Below are positions 46,139 through 57,099 of a DNA stretch of 64,000 nucleotides, in pieces. Location of the stretch: the NCBI GenBank assembly GCA_963969495.1, contig OZ018322.1, positions 158,812,848 to 158,876,847 of the forward strand. The letters run 5' to 3'. The notes under the pieces are model-generated. The model saw only the letters and a program-made list of their open reading frames with translations. It ran no database searches and was not told the origin of the DNA. Origin of the DNA: Ceratothoa steindachneri. Lineage: Eukaryota; Arthropoda; Malacostraca; Isopoda; Cymothoidae. Position numbers and translations under genes: made by a program. Position 1 is the stretch's first letter, and each line of letters starts with the position of its first letter.

Positions 46139-46957
46139 ATAATATTTTTGTCAACATTTAATTATAAATTGTCCGTTTTGGCCTTCACCGAAAACTGGCT
46201 AACAAATAATAATAAACACCTTATCAGTGTCCCAAACTATAGCTCTTTTCATTCACTACGCGACGTAAACAAGATGGGGGGAGGTATAAGCATGTATATA
46301 TCTGACAGACTCAATACTAAAAAAGTTGACGAAATTTGTATTTCCTATAACTATATTGAAACTTGATTTATCGAAGTAAAATCAAATGGTAAAACAATAA
46401 TCATTGGAACCGTATATAGACCCCCTTCTGGTGACCCAAAGATGTTTACAGATAAGATTACTGAATTAATCAATTACTTCAATGTTACAAACTATGACGA
46501 CATAATAATTACAGGAGATTTTACTTTGATCTATTAAACTTTAAAAACCACGCATCAACTCAGTCCTTCCTCAATACTTTTTATTCTCATTCCTTACTTC
46601 CAATTATAACAAAACCGACAAGAATAACCCAAACTCAGCAACACTAATTGCCTTTTTTTTCAGAGTTCACCCTGAAAATTACTCTTCCGGTATTCTCCTT
46701 TGTGACATATCGGACCATCTTCCTATATTCATGATCCAAAAGTCTTTTTTCAACTCGAACAATATTCATCAAACCGTACAATAACCTGCCGCATAATTAA
46801 CGAAAATACCTTATCAAACTTCTATAACTACGTTCTAAATCAGAATCAATATGAAATTTCCTATATAAATGACATCGATTTTGCTACCGAAAAGTTAATT
46901 TCAAGGCTAGACAATGCTTTTAAACTTAATTTTGCTCTAAAATCTAAAACCATATCA
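46139..46957 (+). pseudogene. LINE endonuclease fragment (CR1/Jockey-type)
   Basis: APE-type endonucleases of LINEs nick the target. The frame reads LSVLAFTENWLTNNNKHLIS (catalytic Glu in ENW), MGGGISMYISDRLNTKK, IIIGTVYRPPSGDPKMF, IIITGDFT (GDFN block, Asn to Thr), then in other frames STQSFLNTFYSHSLLPIITK, PTRITQT and YCDISDHLPIF-like sequence (the SDH box, broken). RT is not present. The fragment ends at the left LTR of element A (46960), so the LTR element probably inserted into or next to it. I did not find the continuation on the far side of element A. Confidence 0.7.
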
Positions 46958-46959
46958 TA

Positions 46960-48140
46960 TGTGATAGAACGGGTTGAGCAGCGTTAGTTTCAACCCCTAT
47001 CACATATTATTTAAAACCACGATGCTCACAGGTGCATCTTTGCTTCGAAGCTTGGCGCTTTATAGCAGCCACTGGATGTCAATGTTTAAACAAGGAGGTT
47101 ATCCTCCCCCCGTTCGCCCCCATACGACGACCTCGCCAGATTGAGTTAGACTTATGGGCAGATAAGGCATTGTTCCTAGCCTCGGCTGTGCATTCTCTCG
47201 AAGCTCCCACTCCATTGAGCCCCACGCCAAGGGAGTGTCTCGACTATTTAGATGGAAACTTTACCACTAAGATCAGATTGGAGATCCAGATTTTCGTCGC
47301 GAAACATCACCACGACCCTCTCTCCCTTTGTGCGCCAAGGGACCTCGACCTCGAGATTCATCATCACTTGTCCATAAGGAGGACAATATCCCTTGAGTGC
47401 CAAAGGTTCGAGCCTTTCGTGACGCAAAGTCCACAAGGCTTTCCCCTCGTTGTTCAGGAATAGAACAACTTAGAACAGCCATTGTTCTTTTGAGCTCTTC
47501 GCCAAGAAACGGTTCTCACCCTTCCCCCTTGTTGTTCAGAGGAGAAAAACATTAGAACAGCCATTGTTCTTGAGCCCGTAGACAAGAGACGGTTCTCACC
47601 CCCCCCCCCCTGTTGTTCAGAGGAGAACAACGTAGAACAGCCATTGTTCTTTTGAGCTCTTCGCCAAGAAACGGTTCTCACCCTTCCCCCTTGTTGTTCA
47701 GAGGAGAACAACATTAGAAAAGCCATTGTTCTTGAGCCCGTAGAGAAGAGACGGTTCTCACCCCCCTATTGTTCAGAAGAGAACAACGTAGAACAGCCAT
47801 TGTTCTACAGAGCCCTTCGCCAAGAAACGGTTCTTACCCTTCCTCCTTGTTGTTCAGAAGAGAACACATTAGAACAGCCATTGTTCTTGAGCCCGTAGAC
47901 AAGAGACGGTTCTCACCCCCCCACTGTTGTTCAGAAGAGAACAACGTAGAACAGCCATTGTTCTTCAAGCCGTTCGTCGAGAAACGGTTTTCATTCCCAA
48001 GACGCCACGTCAGGATCATCTTATTCTTCCCCTTCGGCTGGAACTCACAGCGGACCGAAAATTCCTTCACGTCACCTCCCACTCCACCACTAGTATAAAG
48101 TTACGTAAGCCAAACGTTATCTTTGAGTATTGAACCCTTT
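46960..48140 (+). repeat. 5' LTR of element A (outer limit approximate)
   Basis: It starts TGTGATAGAACGGGTTGAGC and matches the 3' LTR to about 47968, including the GCAGCG...CCCCTATCACAT inverted start and the tandem block. Beyond that the two LTRs differ, so one has been rearranged or deleted and the end at 48140 is a guess. Confidence 0.7.
47472..47975 (+). repeat. tandem array of about 80-bp units in the 5' LTR (7 units)
   Basis: AGAACAGCCATTGTTCT (or a close variant) recurs at 47472, 47554, 47634, 47716, 47790, 47871 and 47949, spacing 74-82 bp. Two unit types alternate (TTTTGAGCTCTTCGCC and TTGAGCCCGTAGACAA), giving a 160-bp higher-order repeat. Most units carry two short palindromes: AGAACA/TGTTCT with a 5-nt loop, and GTTGTTC/GAACAAC with a 6-nt loop. 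Confidence 0.9.
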
Positions 48141-48875
48141 TGTCAATTCTATCCTGTGCTTTAAATGGTTTAGCGAACCATCCCATCCCTTTAACTCTAT
48201 ATTTGTTTTACCTTTTTTAAATCCTTTAATCCTCGGATTAGCCCGAGCCACCACGACCCTTTCCATTCTCTGTTTATGTCAATATTTTCCGTCTTGTGTT
48301 TGTTGATAGTTATTATTAACAAAACTCTATTTTACTAATGATAGCAATATTATTATCCTTGAGCTCAGTTCATCTTCTTAAGCATATCGAAGATACATAA
48401 TATCGGCCCGCCAGACAATCACGCACTCTAAAAATAATTGAAGAAGTTCCCTCAACGAATAGTTATATATGGTATATCGTCTAGAGTCCATTCTACGACA
48501 TATATATATATATATATATACGATTTAAATTTGGTATAAGGTGTGTAAGGTTTCACGCTATATCTTTGCAAACACTGGTCTCAGTCGAGTAAAGCATAGT
48601 GTTATTTGTTATAATAATAGAGTATAGTAGTTCCCTTTTGTTTTAACGATTGCTATCCCCTTTTTTGAAACTTAAGAAGCTGGAGTAGCTCAAGGAACTG
48701 TAAAAATAATTTGTTGAGTTTTTTTTGTGATTTTAGTCAGTGGTTATTTAGATCGAGAAACCAAGTACGAATAGGTCAGTCAGTGCCCATATTTAGGTAG
48801 GCTAATTTCTCCAGAAGGCCTAATTCTTGCTGTAAGGAATTTTAGTTGGTTGACTAGTGCGCCCTAAGTGCAAAG
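48141..48875 (+). other. leader region of element A
   Basis: Non-coding between the 5' LTR and gag, with a short (TA)n at 48500-48520. I could not fix a primer-binding site by eye. Confidence 0.4.
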
Positions 48876-50705
48876 ATGACTCAGCTTGAAATCCTTAAAG
48901 CGCAAGGAGAATCCTTGGGACTTTCCGGAAAAGAACTAATTGAGTACGTTCAAGAGGAGCAAAGAAAAGAGCGTAAAGAAAAAGAAAAAGAAAGAGGAAG
49001 AGAAATCCAACGAGAAGAACGAGAAAGAGAAATCCAACGAGAAGAAAGAGAAAGAGAGGAACGGATAAGACAAGCTGAGCTTCACCATCAGATTGAATTA
49101 GCTCGTGTTGAAGCAGAGATACAGTCCGCCAGTTCCCGTTCCAAAGCCCCCTGCAATCTCTCACTAAAGCTACCCAATTTCAAGGATGGAGAGGATTTCG
49201 GAGCATTTTTAGCCTACTTCGAAAAGATCCTCGAAATAAATAACATGGATCTTGAGGCTGAAGATGTAGCAGGATTACTTTCCCTGTTAAATTGTAAATT
49301 GCGCTAAATTTTTATATCTTTACCATCTGAGTGTACAATTAACTACAGCACCTTGAAAGCTGAGTTATTGGCCGCTCATAATATGCCCCACGATTTCTAC
49401 CGCCAAGAATTTCCAAGAAGTCGTATTAAACCCGGACAGACGTTTCGTCAATTCGGATACATTCTTCAGAGGAATTTAATATTTTGGTTAGAATCCTCAA
49501 AGGTTGATCCGAACTACGAGTCCTTAACAGACTTCGTGTTGCGAGACCAATTTTTAGCGTCTCTCCCGAAGGAGATCCGCGCGTTCGTCAAGGATCGTCG
49601 GTGCCAGACCTTTAAAGAATGTACCGAAGAAGCGGATGTCTATGCCGCAAGCCATAATTTATACCCCAAGAAGAATCGAACTTCTTACCAATCCCCCTAC
49701 AAGGAAAGAAGGAAGGATTCGCGCCCCTTCACAGGAAAACCGACGAAGTTTCCGAGCCCCGTAAAACCCCAAAACTTCTTTCCCCCAAACCAACAACGGG
49801 ACTCCAAACCTCCCGTTAAGATTTCTCCTCCATCTCTCTTCCCGAAGCGACCAATCATATGCTTCACTTGTGGTATAGAAAACCACTTGAGCTGGAATTG
49901 CCCCCAAAATTCTAGGCTTAAAAGCGGACCAGCCCATGGGGTACACCGGATTAATGCGACCCCGGCTCCCCCGGTTGTGCAGACCCAAGCAGAAATTTCT
50001 CCCCCTCCGTCAGGCCACCAGGTAAATTTTATTTTTGATAAAAGTTCATCGGGAACTTTGGAATTTGAGGAGGGCAGCGTGAACGGCTGTCGAGTATTGA
50101 CTCTCGTCAGGGACACAGGATGTACGTGTTTCATCGTGTCCGAAGAACTCCTCCCCCCAGTGGACCCTAACCACGAAAAATTTGCGGTGGTACATGACTA
50201 CCTTGGGCGGGCGAACCAATTACACGTCGTTAGATGTTACCTGCAGTGTCAATATTATGGCGGCTGGGCTAAAGTCATTTCAGCCCCCATACAATTCTGT
50301 TTCCTACTTATAGGACAGAGCCTCCAAGTAAGTTCCGACCCTGTGTCTCAGGCCGCCCTTCCTCGAGGCCGAGCTAAGAAAGAAGCCCAGGAGCCCATCC
50401 CCATCAGAACCCCGATACCGTCCGAATTCTCGGAGATCCTTAACCAGGACTTTAGGACGGCACAAAAAGAGTGTAAAGCACTAACACCCTTATGGGATAA
50501 GGCCCAAGACAAGGAGACGGAGACTGTCCGTGGACCCCCCCCAAAAAAGAACCCCCAACGCGCCCATGGAGATACCTTCGTAGAACTGGACGAAGCATCG
50601 GCGCTTGAAGAAGATTACCCCGCGGAGTCCCTTAAGGTAATACAGATAGTGTGCACCCAACCTGATGCCGAATACCCTCCTCTTCCCTACCAGGCGAGTT
50701 TTTGA
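48876..50705 (+). pseudogene. gag-protease of element A, open except for one stop
   Basis: The start is ATG 48876 (MTQLEILKAQGESLGLSGKE). A charged coiled coil follows (Arg/Glu/Lys, residues about 30-75), then LSLKLPNFKDGEDFGAFLAY. A TAA at 49305-49307 interrupts. The frame continues through the SCAN-like capsid: MPHDFYRQEFPRSRI, FRQFGYILQRNLIFWLE, LPKEIRAFVKDRRCQTF. CFTCGIENHLSWNC (49860-49901) is a CX2CX4HX4C knuckle. VRDTGCTCFIVS holds the protease Asp (50112-50114). The C-terminal part EFSEILNQDFRTAQKECKAL is the lead-in to an integrase that is missing. TVRGPPPKKNP marks the likely deletion join, then an acidic linker. The second open part is 450 codons. Confidence 0.88.
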
Positions 50706-51060
50706 AACCCTCTGACCTGGATATTGACGCGCAGCTGACACTACATCAGAAGAGTCAGCTACAAGAACTAATTAAATGGAGTCACCATTTAACCACCCTA
50801 TTAGCTCTCTTCGAGCGACTGCGCGAAAATGGCCTCATCATTGGCCCCAGCAAATGCCATTTTGCCCACAAAACCATCAAATATTTTGGTTTCAAATTAG
50901 GTCCCCAAGAGAACAAGGTTAAGGCAATCGCCGACATGCCCCTCCCAATTACAACGAAGCAATTAAGATCGTTCCTAGGATCAGCTTCTCACTATCAGCG
51001 ATTTGTTCTGAATTTCGCTGCAATTTCGGCCCCCCCCCTCAGCCCCCTTCAAAAAAAGAA
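50706..51060 (+). pseudogene. RT remnant of element A, palm deleted
   Basis: The pre-RT linker LDIDAQLTLHQKSQLQELIK W (to about 50779) is joined directly to HHLTTLLALFERLRENGLII, which normally follows the YxDD active site by about 15 residues. The RT fingers and palm, including YxDD, are therefore absent. The rest of the connection is intact: PSKCHFAHKTIKYFGFKLG, ENKVKAIADMPLPITTKQL, RSFLGSASHYQRFVLNFA. It is open for 126 codons (50702-51082). It cannot polymerise DNA. Confidence 0.85.
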
Positions 51061-51555
51061 TTTCTCCGATCATTTACGTTAGAATGATGTCGCTATTTCC
51101 CATTTTAATCAGCTCAAGAGTAAACTCATTTCTGCCCCCATTTTAAAGTTGCCCAACCCGGAAAAATCCTTTGGGATTGAGCCCGACGCGTCCAACGAGG
51201 GCATTGGAGGTTACTCCTTCAATACGAGGATGACGGCACGAGTCATCCAGTTGCATATGCTAGTCGTTAATTATTACCACGCGAAAAGAGATATGCCACT
51301 ATAGAAAAGGAAGCTCTATTAATTATCTGGGTGATAGAGAAATTCAAGATGTACTTGATACGTAAAGAATTTTAGATAGGAACCGACCACCGTCCGTTAG
51401 CCTATATTAGGAATGTGCGACACTCCAACGGCCGAATCATGCGCTGGAGTTTACTCTTGCAAGAGTATCAATTTAAAATGAATTATATAAAAGGTTCCGA
51501 TAACCAGGTCGCTGACGCACTAAGTAGGAATGCGTGCGCGAATAGCGTAGAATAA
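51061..51555 (+). pseudogene. RNase H remnant of element A
   Basis: RNase H removes RNA from the RNA/DNA hybrid. Here: LISAPILKLPNPEKSFGI, EPDASNEGIGG (catalytic Asp near 51186), after a frameshift VAYASR and KRYATIEKEALLIIWVIEK (catalytic Glu), GTDHRPLAYIRNVRHSNG, RIMRWSLLLQEYQF, GSDNQVADALSRNAC, then a stop near 51555. Three disabling changes are visible. No integrase follows. Confidence 0.85.
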
Positions 51556-51974
51556 TTGTATTCATAGGATTAGTATCTCTATGTAGGTATATACTGTCTT
51601 GTACGACTTAAATTAAGATTCTGTTGTATTAAAATTAGTTAATGTATATGTCTGAAATTTGTAACGCTCAATGTCTATTTTTTTTGGTATGTATATATAT
51701 TTGTACCCATTAATTTACGTAAAAATTATTTTGTCCCATATGTACATACTATATATATATCATTTCATTGATCCATGCCTTTTTTTATTAAGTTTGTATT
51801 AAAGGTTATTTTCCTTTATAATCAAAAAAATCAAAATAATAATATGTATTGAGGTAATACGAGTTAGGTGCAGGAAAGTACGGTTGGTACAAGATGACGA
51901 GTTCCCCACAACGGAGCTCTATCGTTGTCCCTTCTCTCTTTTTCGAAGTGACAACTTCCCCCAGAATGGAGGGG
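51556..51974 (+). other. 3' untranslated region and polypurine tract of element A
   Basis: No coding sequence. It ends gaatggagggg directly before the LTR start TGTGATAG. Confidence 0.55.
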
Positions 51975-53422
51975 TGTGATAGAAAGGGTTGAGCAGCGTT
52001 AGTTTCAACCCCTATCACATATAATTTAAAACCACGATGCTCCCACGTGCATCTTCGCTTCGAAGCTTGGCGCTTTATCGCAGCCACCGAATGTCAATGT
52101 TTAAACAAGGAGGTTATCGTCCCCCCGTTCGCCCCCATACGCCGACTTCGCCAGATTAAGTTAGGCTTATGGGCAGATAAGGCATTGTTCCTAGCCTCGG
52201 CTGTCCATTCCCTCGAAGCTCCCACTCCATTGTCCCCCACGTCAAGGGAGTGTCTCGACTACTTAGATGGAAACTTTACCCCAAAGATCAAATTAGAGAT
52301 CCAGATTTTCGTCGCGAAACATCACCACGACCCTCTCTCCCTTTGTGCGCCAAGGGGCCTCGACCTCGAGATTCACCATCACTTGTCCAAAAGGAGGACA
52401 ATATCCCTTGAGTGCCAAAGGTTCGAGCCTTTCGTGACGCCAAGTCCACAAGGCTTCCCCTCGTTGTTCAGGAATAGAACAACGTAGAACAGCCATTGTT
52501 CTTTTGAGACCTTCGCCAAGAAACGGCTCTTACCCTTCCCCCTTGTTGTTCAGAGGAGAACAACATTAGAACAGTTATTGTTCTTGAACCCGTAGACAAG
52601 AGACGGTTCTCACCCCCCCTCCCTGTTGTTCAGAAGAGAACAACATAGAACAGCCATTGTTCTTTTGAGCTCTTCGCCTAGAAACGGTTCTCACCCTTCC
52701 CCCTTGTTGTTCACAGGAGAACAACATTAGAACAGCCATTGTTCTTGAGCCCCTAGACAAGAGACGGTTCTCCCCCCCCCCCGCCTGTTGTTCGGAAGAG
52801 AACAACGTAGAACAGCCATTGTTCTTTCAAGCCCTGTGCGCGGCCATATTAACCCTACTACCTCCATATTGCGAGGCGAGTTTGATCGTCTAGGACGACG
52901 CGTTATCATGAATTGTGTTTGCTTAGACTGGCGCAAAGAATACCTTGGGGACCGCAAGGCCCTGTGTTGTATAGCGGAGTAGCCACTAGGATATTTAACC
53001 CAAAGCTCACTATCTTTAGAGGAGATTGAAAACCCGCCATTCACTCCGAAAATACTGCCGTCTGTTCCCCATGGCGTCTCGTAACTCGTTGTCGTATGTC
53101 GTCGAAGATTTTGTCAGCAGATCTACCTACCTTCGTTAAGCTTTGACCCCTGTTCAGAGGAAAGCTATAAATCCCCCTTCTTGCAGGAGAATTGTGTGGC
53201 TCTCTTATTCTTTATTATAAAGTAGTCTAAACCTTTCTTCAAGTTCTCCGATTTAGGACTCCCGAAATGTCTTTTTGAAACCCCTTTGCCGTTATCTTCC
53301 CCTCCCATCCAATTAATTCGCCCGCGCTTGAAGGTAAAGCGATCGTAGATGGTCATTCCAAGTTCACCTCGTTGATCATCATTTAATTCATTTGACCACC
53401 ATAAGTAATTTGTTCCCTATTT

Positions 53423-53464
<42 letters not shown>
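51975..53464 (+). repeat. 3' LTR of element A (outer limit approximate)
   Basis: It starts TGTGATAGAAAGGGTTGAGC. It matches the 5' LTR to about 52829 and then carries about 600 bp not seen in the 5' copy. The tandem block here has 5 units (AGAACAG-type marks at 52487, 52569, 52648, 52730, 52809) against 7 in the 5' LTR. It is taken to end in the (TA)n at 53425-53464. Confidence 0.65.
53425..53464. repeat. (TA)n microsatellite
   Basis: TA repeats at the right edge of LTR element A. Confidence 0.95.
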
Positions 53465-53467
<3 letters not shown>

Positions 53468-53527
53468 TGGCTCCCCCTTTTGTTTATATATATTGAAATT
53501 ATATTTTGGGGGTATTGTCTTTATAAA

Positions 53528-54471
53528 GGGTCTTTCAATAAGGTCGCTCGACTTTTAAATATAAATAAAACAAGTTGTGTATGATTTATTTACTCAATTT
53601 ATTCTAAATTTGAAAGTATATTTTATTCTATTAAGTGTAGAATATGACGTAGTTTAAATGTGCGCCGCGGTTTCGTTTGGTGGAACGTATTCGGGAGGCC
53701 CAATTTTCGATGACTTTGTCGCATAAATCTGGCTGAATTTGCCGGATGGTGTTCGCTATGTTGACTTTGAGGACATCAACTGTTTGCGGATTATTCGCAT
53801 AGACCTGCGATTTAAGGTTGCCCCAACGAAAGTAGTCTAATGGCGTTAAATCGCATGATCTCGGTGGCTAGTTGACGTCGCTGCCGCGGGAGATGACCCT
53901 GCACTGAAATCGATAGTGCAAAATGTCTATTGTGGCGTGCGCAGTGTGGTACGCAGCGCCATCCTGTTGGAACCACATAGTATTCATATCAGGCATATAA
54001 TCCAGTTGAGGCCACAAGAAGTTACTTATCATTGATCTGTAGGTCTCGCCGTTGACGATTATGGTGATCCCATCTTCGTTCTCCAAAAATTCGGACCGAT
54101 GATTCTGTTAGTCGAAAGTCCGCACCAAACAGTGACTTTGTTAGGATGAAATTGGTGCTGGTGTATTACATGTGGATTGTTTTTGTCCCAAATCTGACAA
54201 TTTTGCTTGTTCACAAATGCATTGATCCAAAAATGGGCCTCGTCGCTGAAGATGAGAGAAATCATGTAATTCGTGGAACGTTTGTCGAACGGAGCATTGA
54301 TTTTGATAATAACATTTAATGAGTTTCAAACTCTGTTCAACGCTATAACCTTCCATCGTGACTTGCTACCTATTGCTGAACAGTTCATATTAAGGTTACC
54401 AGATGTCGCTTTAACAACATGGCCACTATCGCCTGACAAATTCGAGCATGCTTGTTGAAAGAACCTTTATA
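53528..54471 (-). mobile_element. rosa-like (DD41D) mariner relative, copy 3, most complete
   Basis: The left end GGGTCTTTCAATAAGGTCGC pairs with the right end (reverse complement GGTTCTTTCAACAAGCATGC). It is 944 bp. The minus-strand transposase (about 54360-53635) shows SDEAHFWINAFVNKQN (first Asp), HPNKVTVWCGLSTNRIIGPN, GETYRSMISNFLWPQLDYMP, MWFQQDGAAYHTAHATID (second Asp), PPRSCDLTPLDYFRWG (third Asp), VYANNPQTVDVLKVN and DLCDKVIENWASRI. I count 41 residues between the second and third Asp. The N-terminal DNA-binding part is mostly gone, and stops and frameshifts are present. Confidence 0.85.
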
Positions 54472-56099
54472 TCCTTTGAACTTGCAGCTTGGCAAGCCAT
54501 TAATCTAAACCCTATCAACCGTAATTCGCACTTTTTATTAGTCGCCAGACACATCTCAAGCGGCCTGCGGCCAGCTGTCTATCCGTACTTACGTTTGACT
54601 CTGAGCGCCGAGCTAGTTTCCACAGGTATACCTCGAAAATACCTTTTTAACTGACCCAACTCTCGGTGATATTTTCTTTTATTTTGAAGTTAGGTGACAA
54701 ATTACCAATCATACCATTTGAAACTTTAATCAGGTTGATTTCCTAGCCTCTTGTTTTCCATTGATCAGAATGGTATCTTTTAAATCGTGAATGATTGGAA
54801 TTTATACGTATTAATTTATAAAGGTAACGTTGAATCACAATATAAATAGCAATAACAACAATTCTACATGTCTTTCAAAATAATTTACATTTACTTCATT
54901 TGCCCATAGTTCTGTACCTTTTCAACCATTTTCATATTGTTTTTGGCATTATGATTGGGCAAGAAGCTCCAACCAAATGCGCCACGACTCTTTCAAGATG
55001 TTATCTTATTCATACTAATCATCTTGGAAAATTCCCTGCATTTTAAGATATTCCTTATCACAAATTCAACGAAAACGCCAGCTTCAATTTACCTTAGCGA
55101 GGAGGTTCTGAAGGTGCTTGAAAGCTTCAGACACTTTAGCAAGTGATAGAAAGATTGTTTTCAACGGACCAAATATTTGGTGTAGTGGTGAGAACAACAC
55201 TTACAGTGGCTCACATTGGAAGTTTTTCCTCAGCACATAAAACTCGGAGGGTTATCTTTTGTACTACCTAAGTTATTATTCCTCAGCTACCCTGCTCTCA
55301 TATAGAAAAAGAGAGCAGGGAAACTCATAAAGCCATCTTAAAGCTGATTTTTTTAAGTTTCTGATATTATCTCAACCATACTCCTCATACTTTAAGGCGT
55401 CTAGCAAAGAATTGAAACCGTTGTATTCATTTTGAGGTATACCGAGTTAAGCAGGAGAAGAGAGATATCCTTTCTTTCGTTTCGGATGAGGACAAGTTTA
55501 AGACTCGGATGAGCGGTGAATGAAGTGGTGTCACTAGTTTCTGTTATAAGCGATTTCGATAGCCTCAAATAGACTATTAAATTTGATACTTCCTCTGATT
55601 TGCAACTTTTACATTTTCATCAAAGAAGTTTCAGTACTTGATCCTAAAATTCTAATCATATTATTGGACTTTCTGAAACTAAAATATATGATCAAGTCGT
55701 TAAAAATAAGTTCTGAATCTATATATATTATCAACGTCTTTCTGTGACTTGCAGCTAGCTTGTATATATGAATCTTTTTCTCTCCGAACGGTTGGAAACG
55801 GAGAGCTCAGAACCGTTTCGCAGTGGCGAAAGGTGATGGAAACTCCGAATACATGATAGAAGATACATTTTATTAACTAGTCCTTCCTTCGAAAGGGGCC
55901 ATGATGCAGATGTAACAAGTATGAAATGCTGGAGTAGTCAGGGGGTTCTCGCCAAATTCTTGCGATAGCGAACTTCCTGGATGTCTTTTTCCTTTTCCTC
56001 ACCTTCAATAAAGCAAAATAAAATTGTTGTTATTAAAAAGGTTTATTTATTGCACTCATAAATAATGAATAATGGAAAATATTCTAGATTTAATATATA
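54472..56099. other. non-coding interval
   Basis: No recognisable gene. A 9-bp hairpin (CCCTGCTCT...AGAGCAGGG) lies near 55288-55320. ORF 54955-55146 has no motif. Confidence 0.45.
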
Positions 56100-56129
56100 T
56101 TGCTAAAACAATTAAATCTTTATAATTGC

Positions 56130-56670
56130 CCTATTTAAGAAAGCAAATATTGTCCATTTTACCTTTTAGAGCTGTTTGGTTTAGCTGGCAGGTAAAATGA
56201 GTTACACAGGGTAACTCTTATTCGACAGCATTCTAGCAGAAATATTCCTTGATGCCTGACACATTTTACTAGACACCTATCTTGATAATCTTTCAATTTT
56301 GCTTTAGTAAATTGGCCACCGACTTCAAAAGGCGTCCGCCTGTTGCATGTCAGCTATTGATTTTATCTCTGTAGTATTTTCATAATATAGACGTTGATTG
56401 TTCAAGGCAAATGCAAATAAAAACTGATTTATAAGATAATGACTTTTTAATATTACAAATACTGGAATAGTTTTAAAGCCTCCTCCTAATCCATCATTCA
56501 GATGTAGGAAAACTGATATTTTTTTCCCTAAGACATTTTTACTAGTCCTCAATGACCGCTCCTCCACGTACAAAGGTGTAAACAGAATGCGATCTAATGT
56601 ACATAGCAAAAATTGGACAAATTCTCTTTTCCAAAAATTACGAACACTTATAATATGTATGGACATGCAT
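56130..56670 (-). pseudogene. possible DIRS-like reverse transcriptase fragment
   Basis: The minus-strand frame 56666-56325 contains RSLRTSKNVLGKKISVFLHL then NDGLGGGF. This resembles the YLDDGxGG active-site block of DIRS/tyrosine-recombinase retrotransposons, with the Tyr-Leu-Asp part altered. Downstream frames give AKIERLSR and QASRNISARMLSNKS, like the R-x-S-A-R helix that follows RT in that group. The match is short and the catalytic residues are damaged, so another retroelement RT is possible. Confidence 0.4.
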
Positions 56671-57099
56671 TAAGTCTAATTCTTTATTTAAACACATCAG
56701 TTTCACTCACATTAGCGTCAATTTAGAAAAGAAAAGAATTTCTTTTTATCTCGAATGATTAGCTCAAGCGATAGATACTTAAGGGCGCTTTATATAGTTA
56801 ACTCGAAATTAAAAATCATCTAAATTGAACTTCCGTTTATACAAGGTTATCAGAGCGATTACCACATCAGCTGAATTCACCTTTCTATATCTAGAGTGTT
56901 GGAGCTCCAGTTTTTTAGTTTGTTACTCGTTGTTGATTGTGATGCGGAGATACATGAGAGCCTCCCTTCATAGTGTCATATTTATATTTTTCTTCTGTTT
57001 TCATGCTTTACCTCTTTAGTTTTATGTAGATTCAACATTGACGTTACCTTATTTTTCCTTTCGGTCATATGTTATTTATAGCCTTTTGTTGTTATCTTC
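56671..57099. other. non-coding interval
   Basis: No recognisable motif. ORF 56825-57019 is hydrophobic but unsupported. Confidence 0.4.

Larger units (their letters stand above)
46960..53464 (+). mobile_element. LTR element A (Gmr1-like Ty3/gypsy), integrase and RT core deleted
   Basis: Both LTRs start TGTGATAGAA (46960 and 51975) and share about 1 kb. The interior holds gag with a SCAN-like capsid, a CCHC knuckle, an aspartic protease, a linker, the RT thumb and RNase H. The integrase expected between protease and RT, and the RT fingers and palm, are cut out. A polypurine tract (gaatggagggg) precedes the 3' LTR. The 6.5-kb element is flanked by a (TA)n on the right. It is the best preserved of the three LTR elements. 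Confidence 0.88.

Noticed and set aside
47472..47490. AGAACA...TGTTCT palindrome as a steroid-receptor response element
   Set aside because: The classical element has a 3-nt spacer; here it is 5 nt in every unit. I treat it as a repeat palindrome only.
47032..48133. ORFs of up to 143 codons in the LTRs of element A, on both strands and again at 52047-52496
   Set aside because: They fall in LTR sequence and its tandem palindromic repeats, lack protein motifs, and exist because the repeats contain no stops in some frames.
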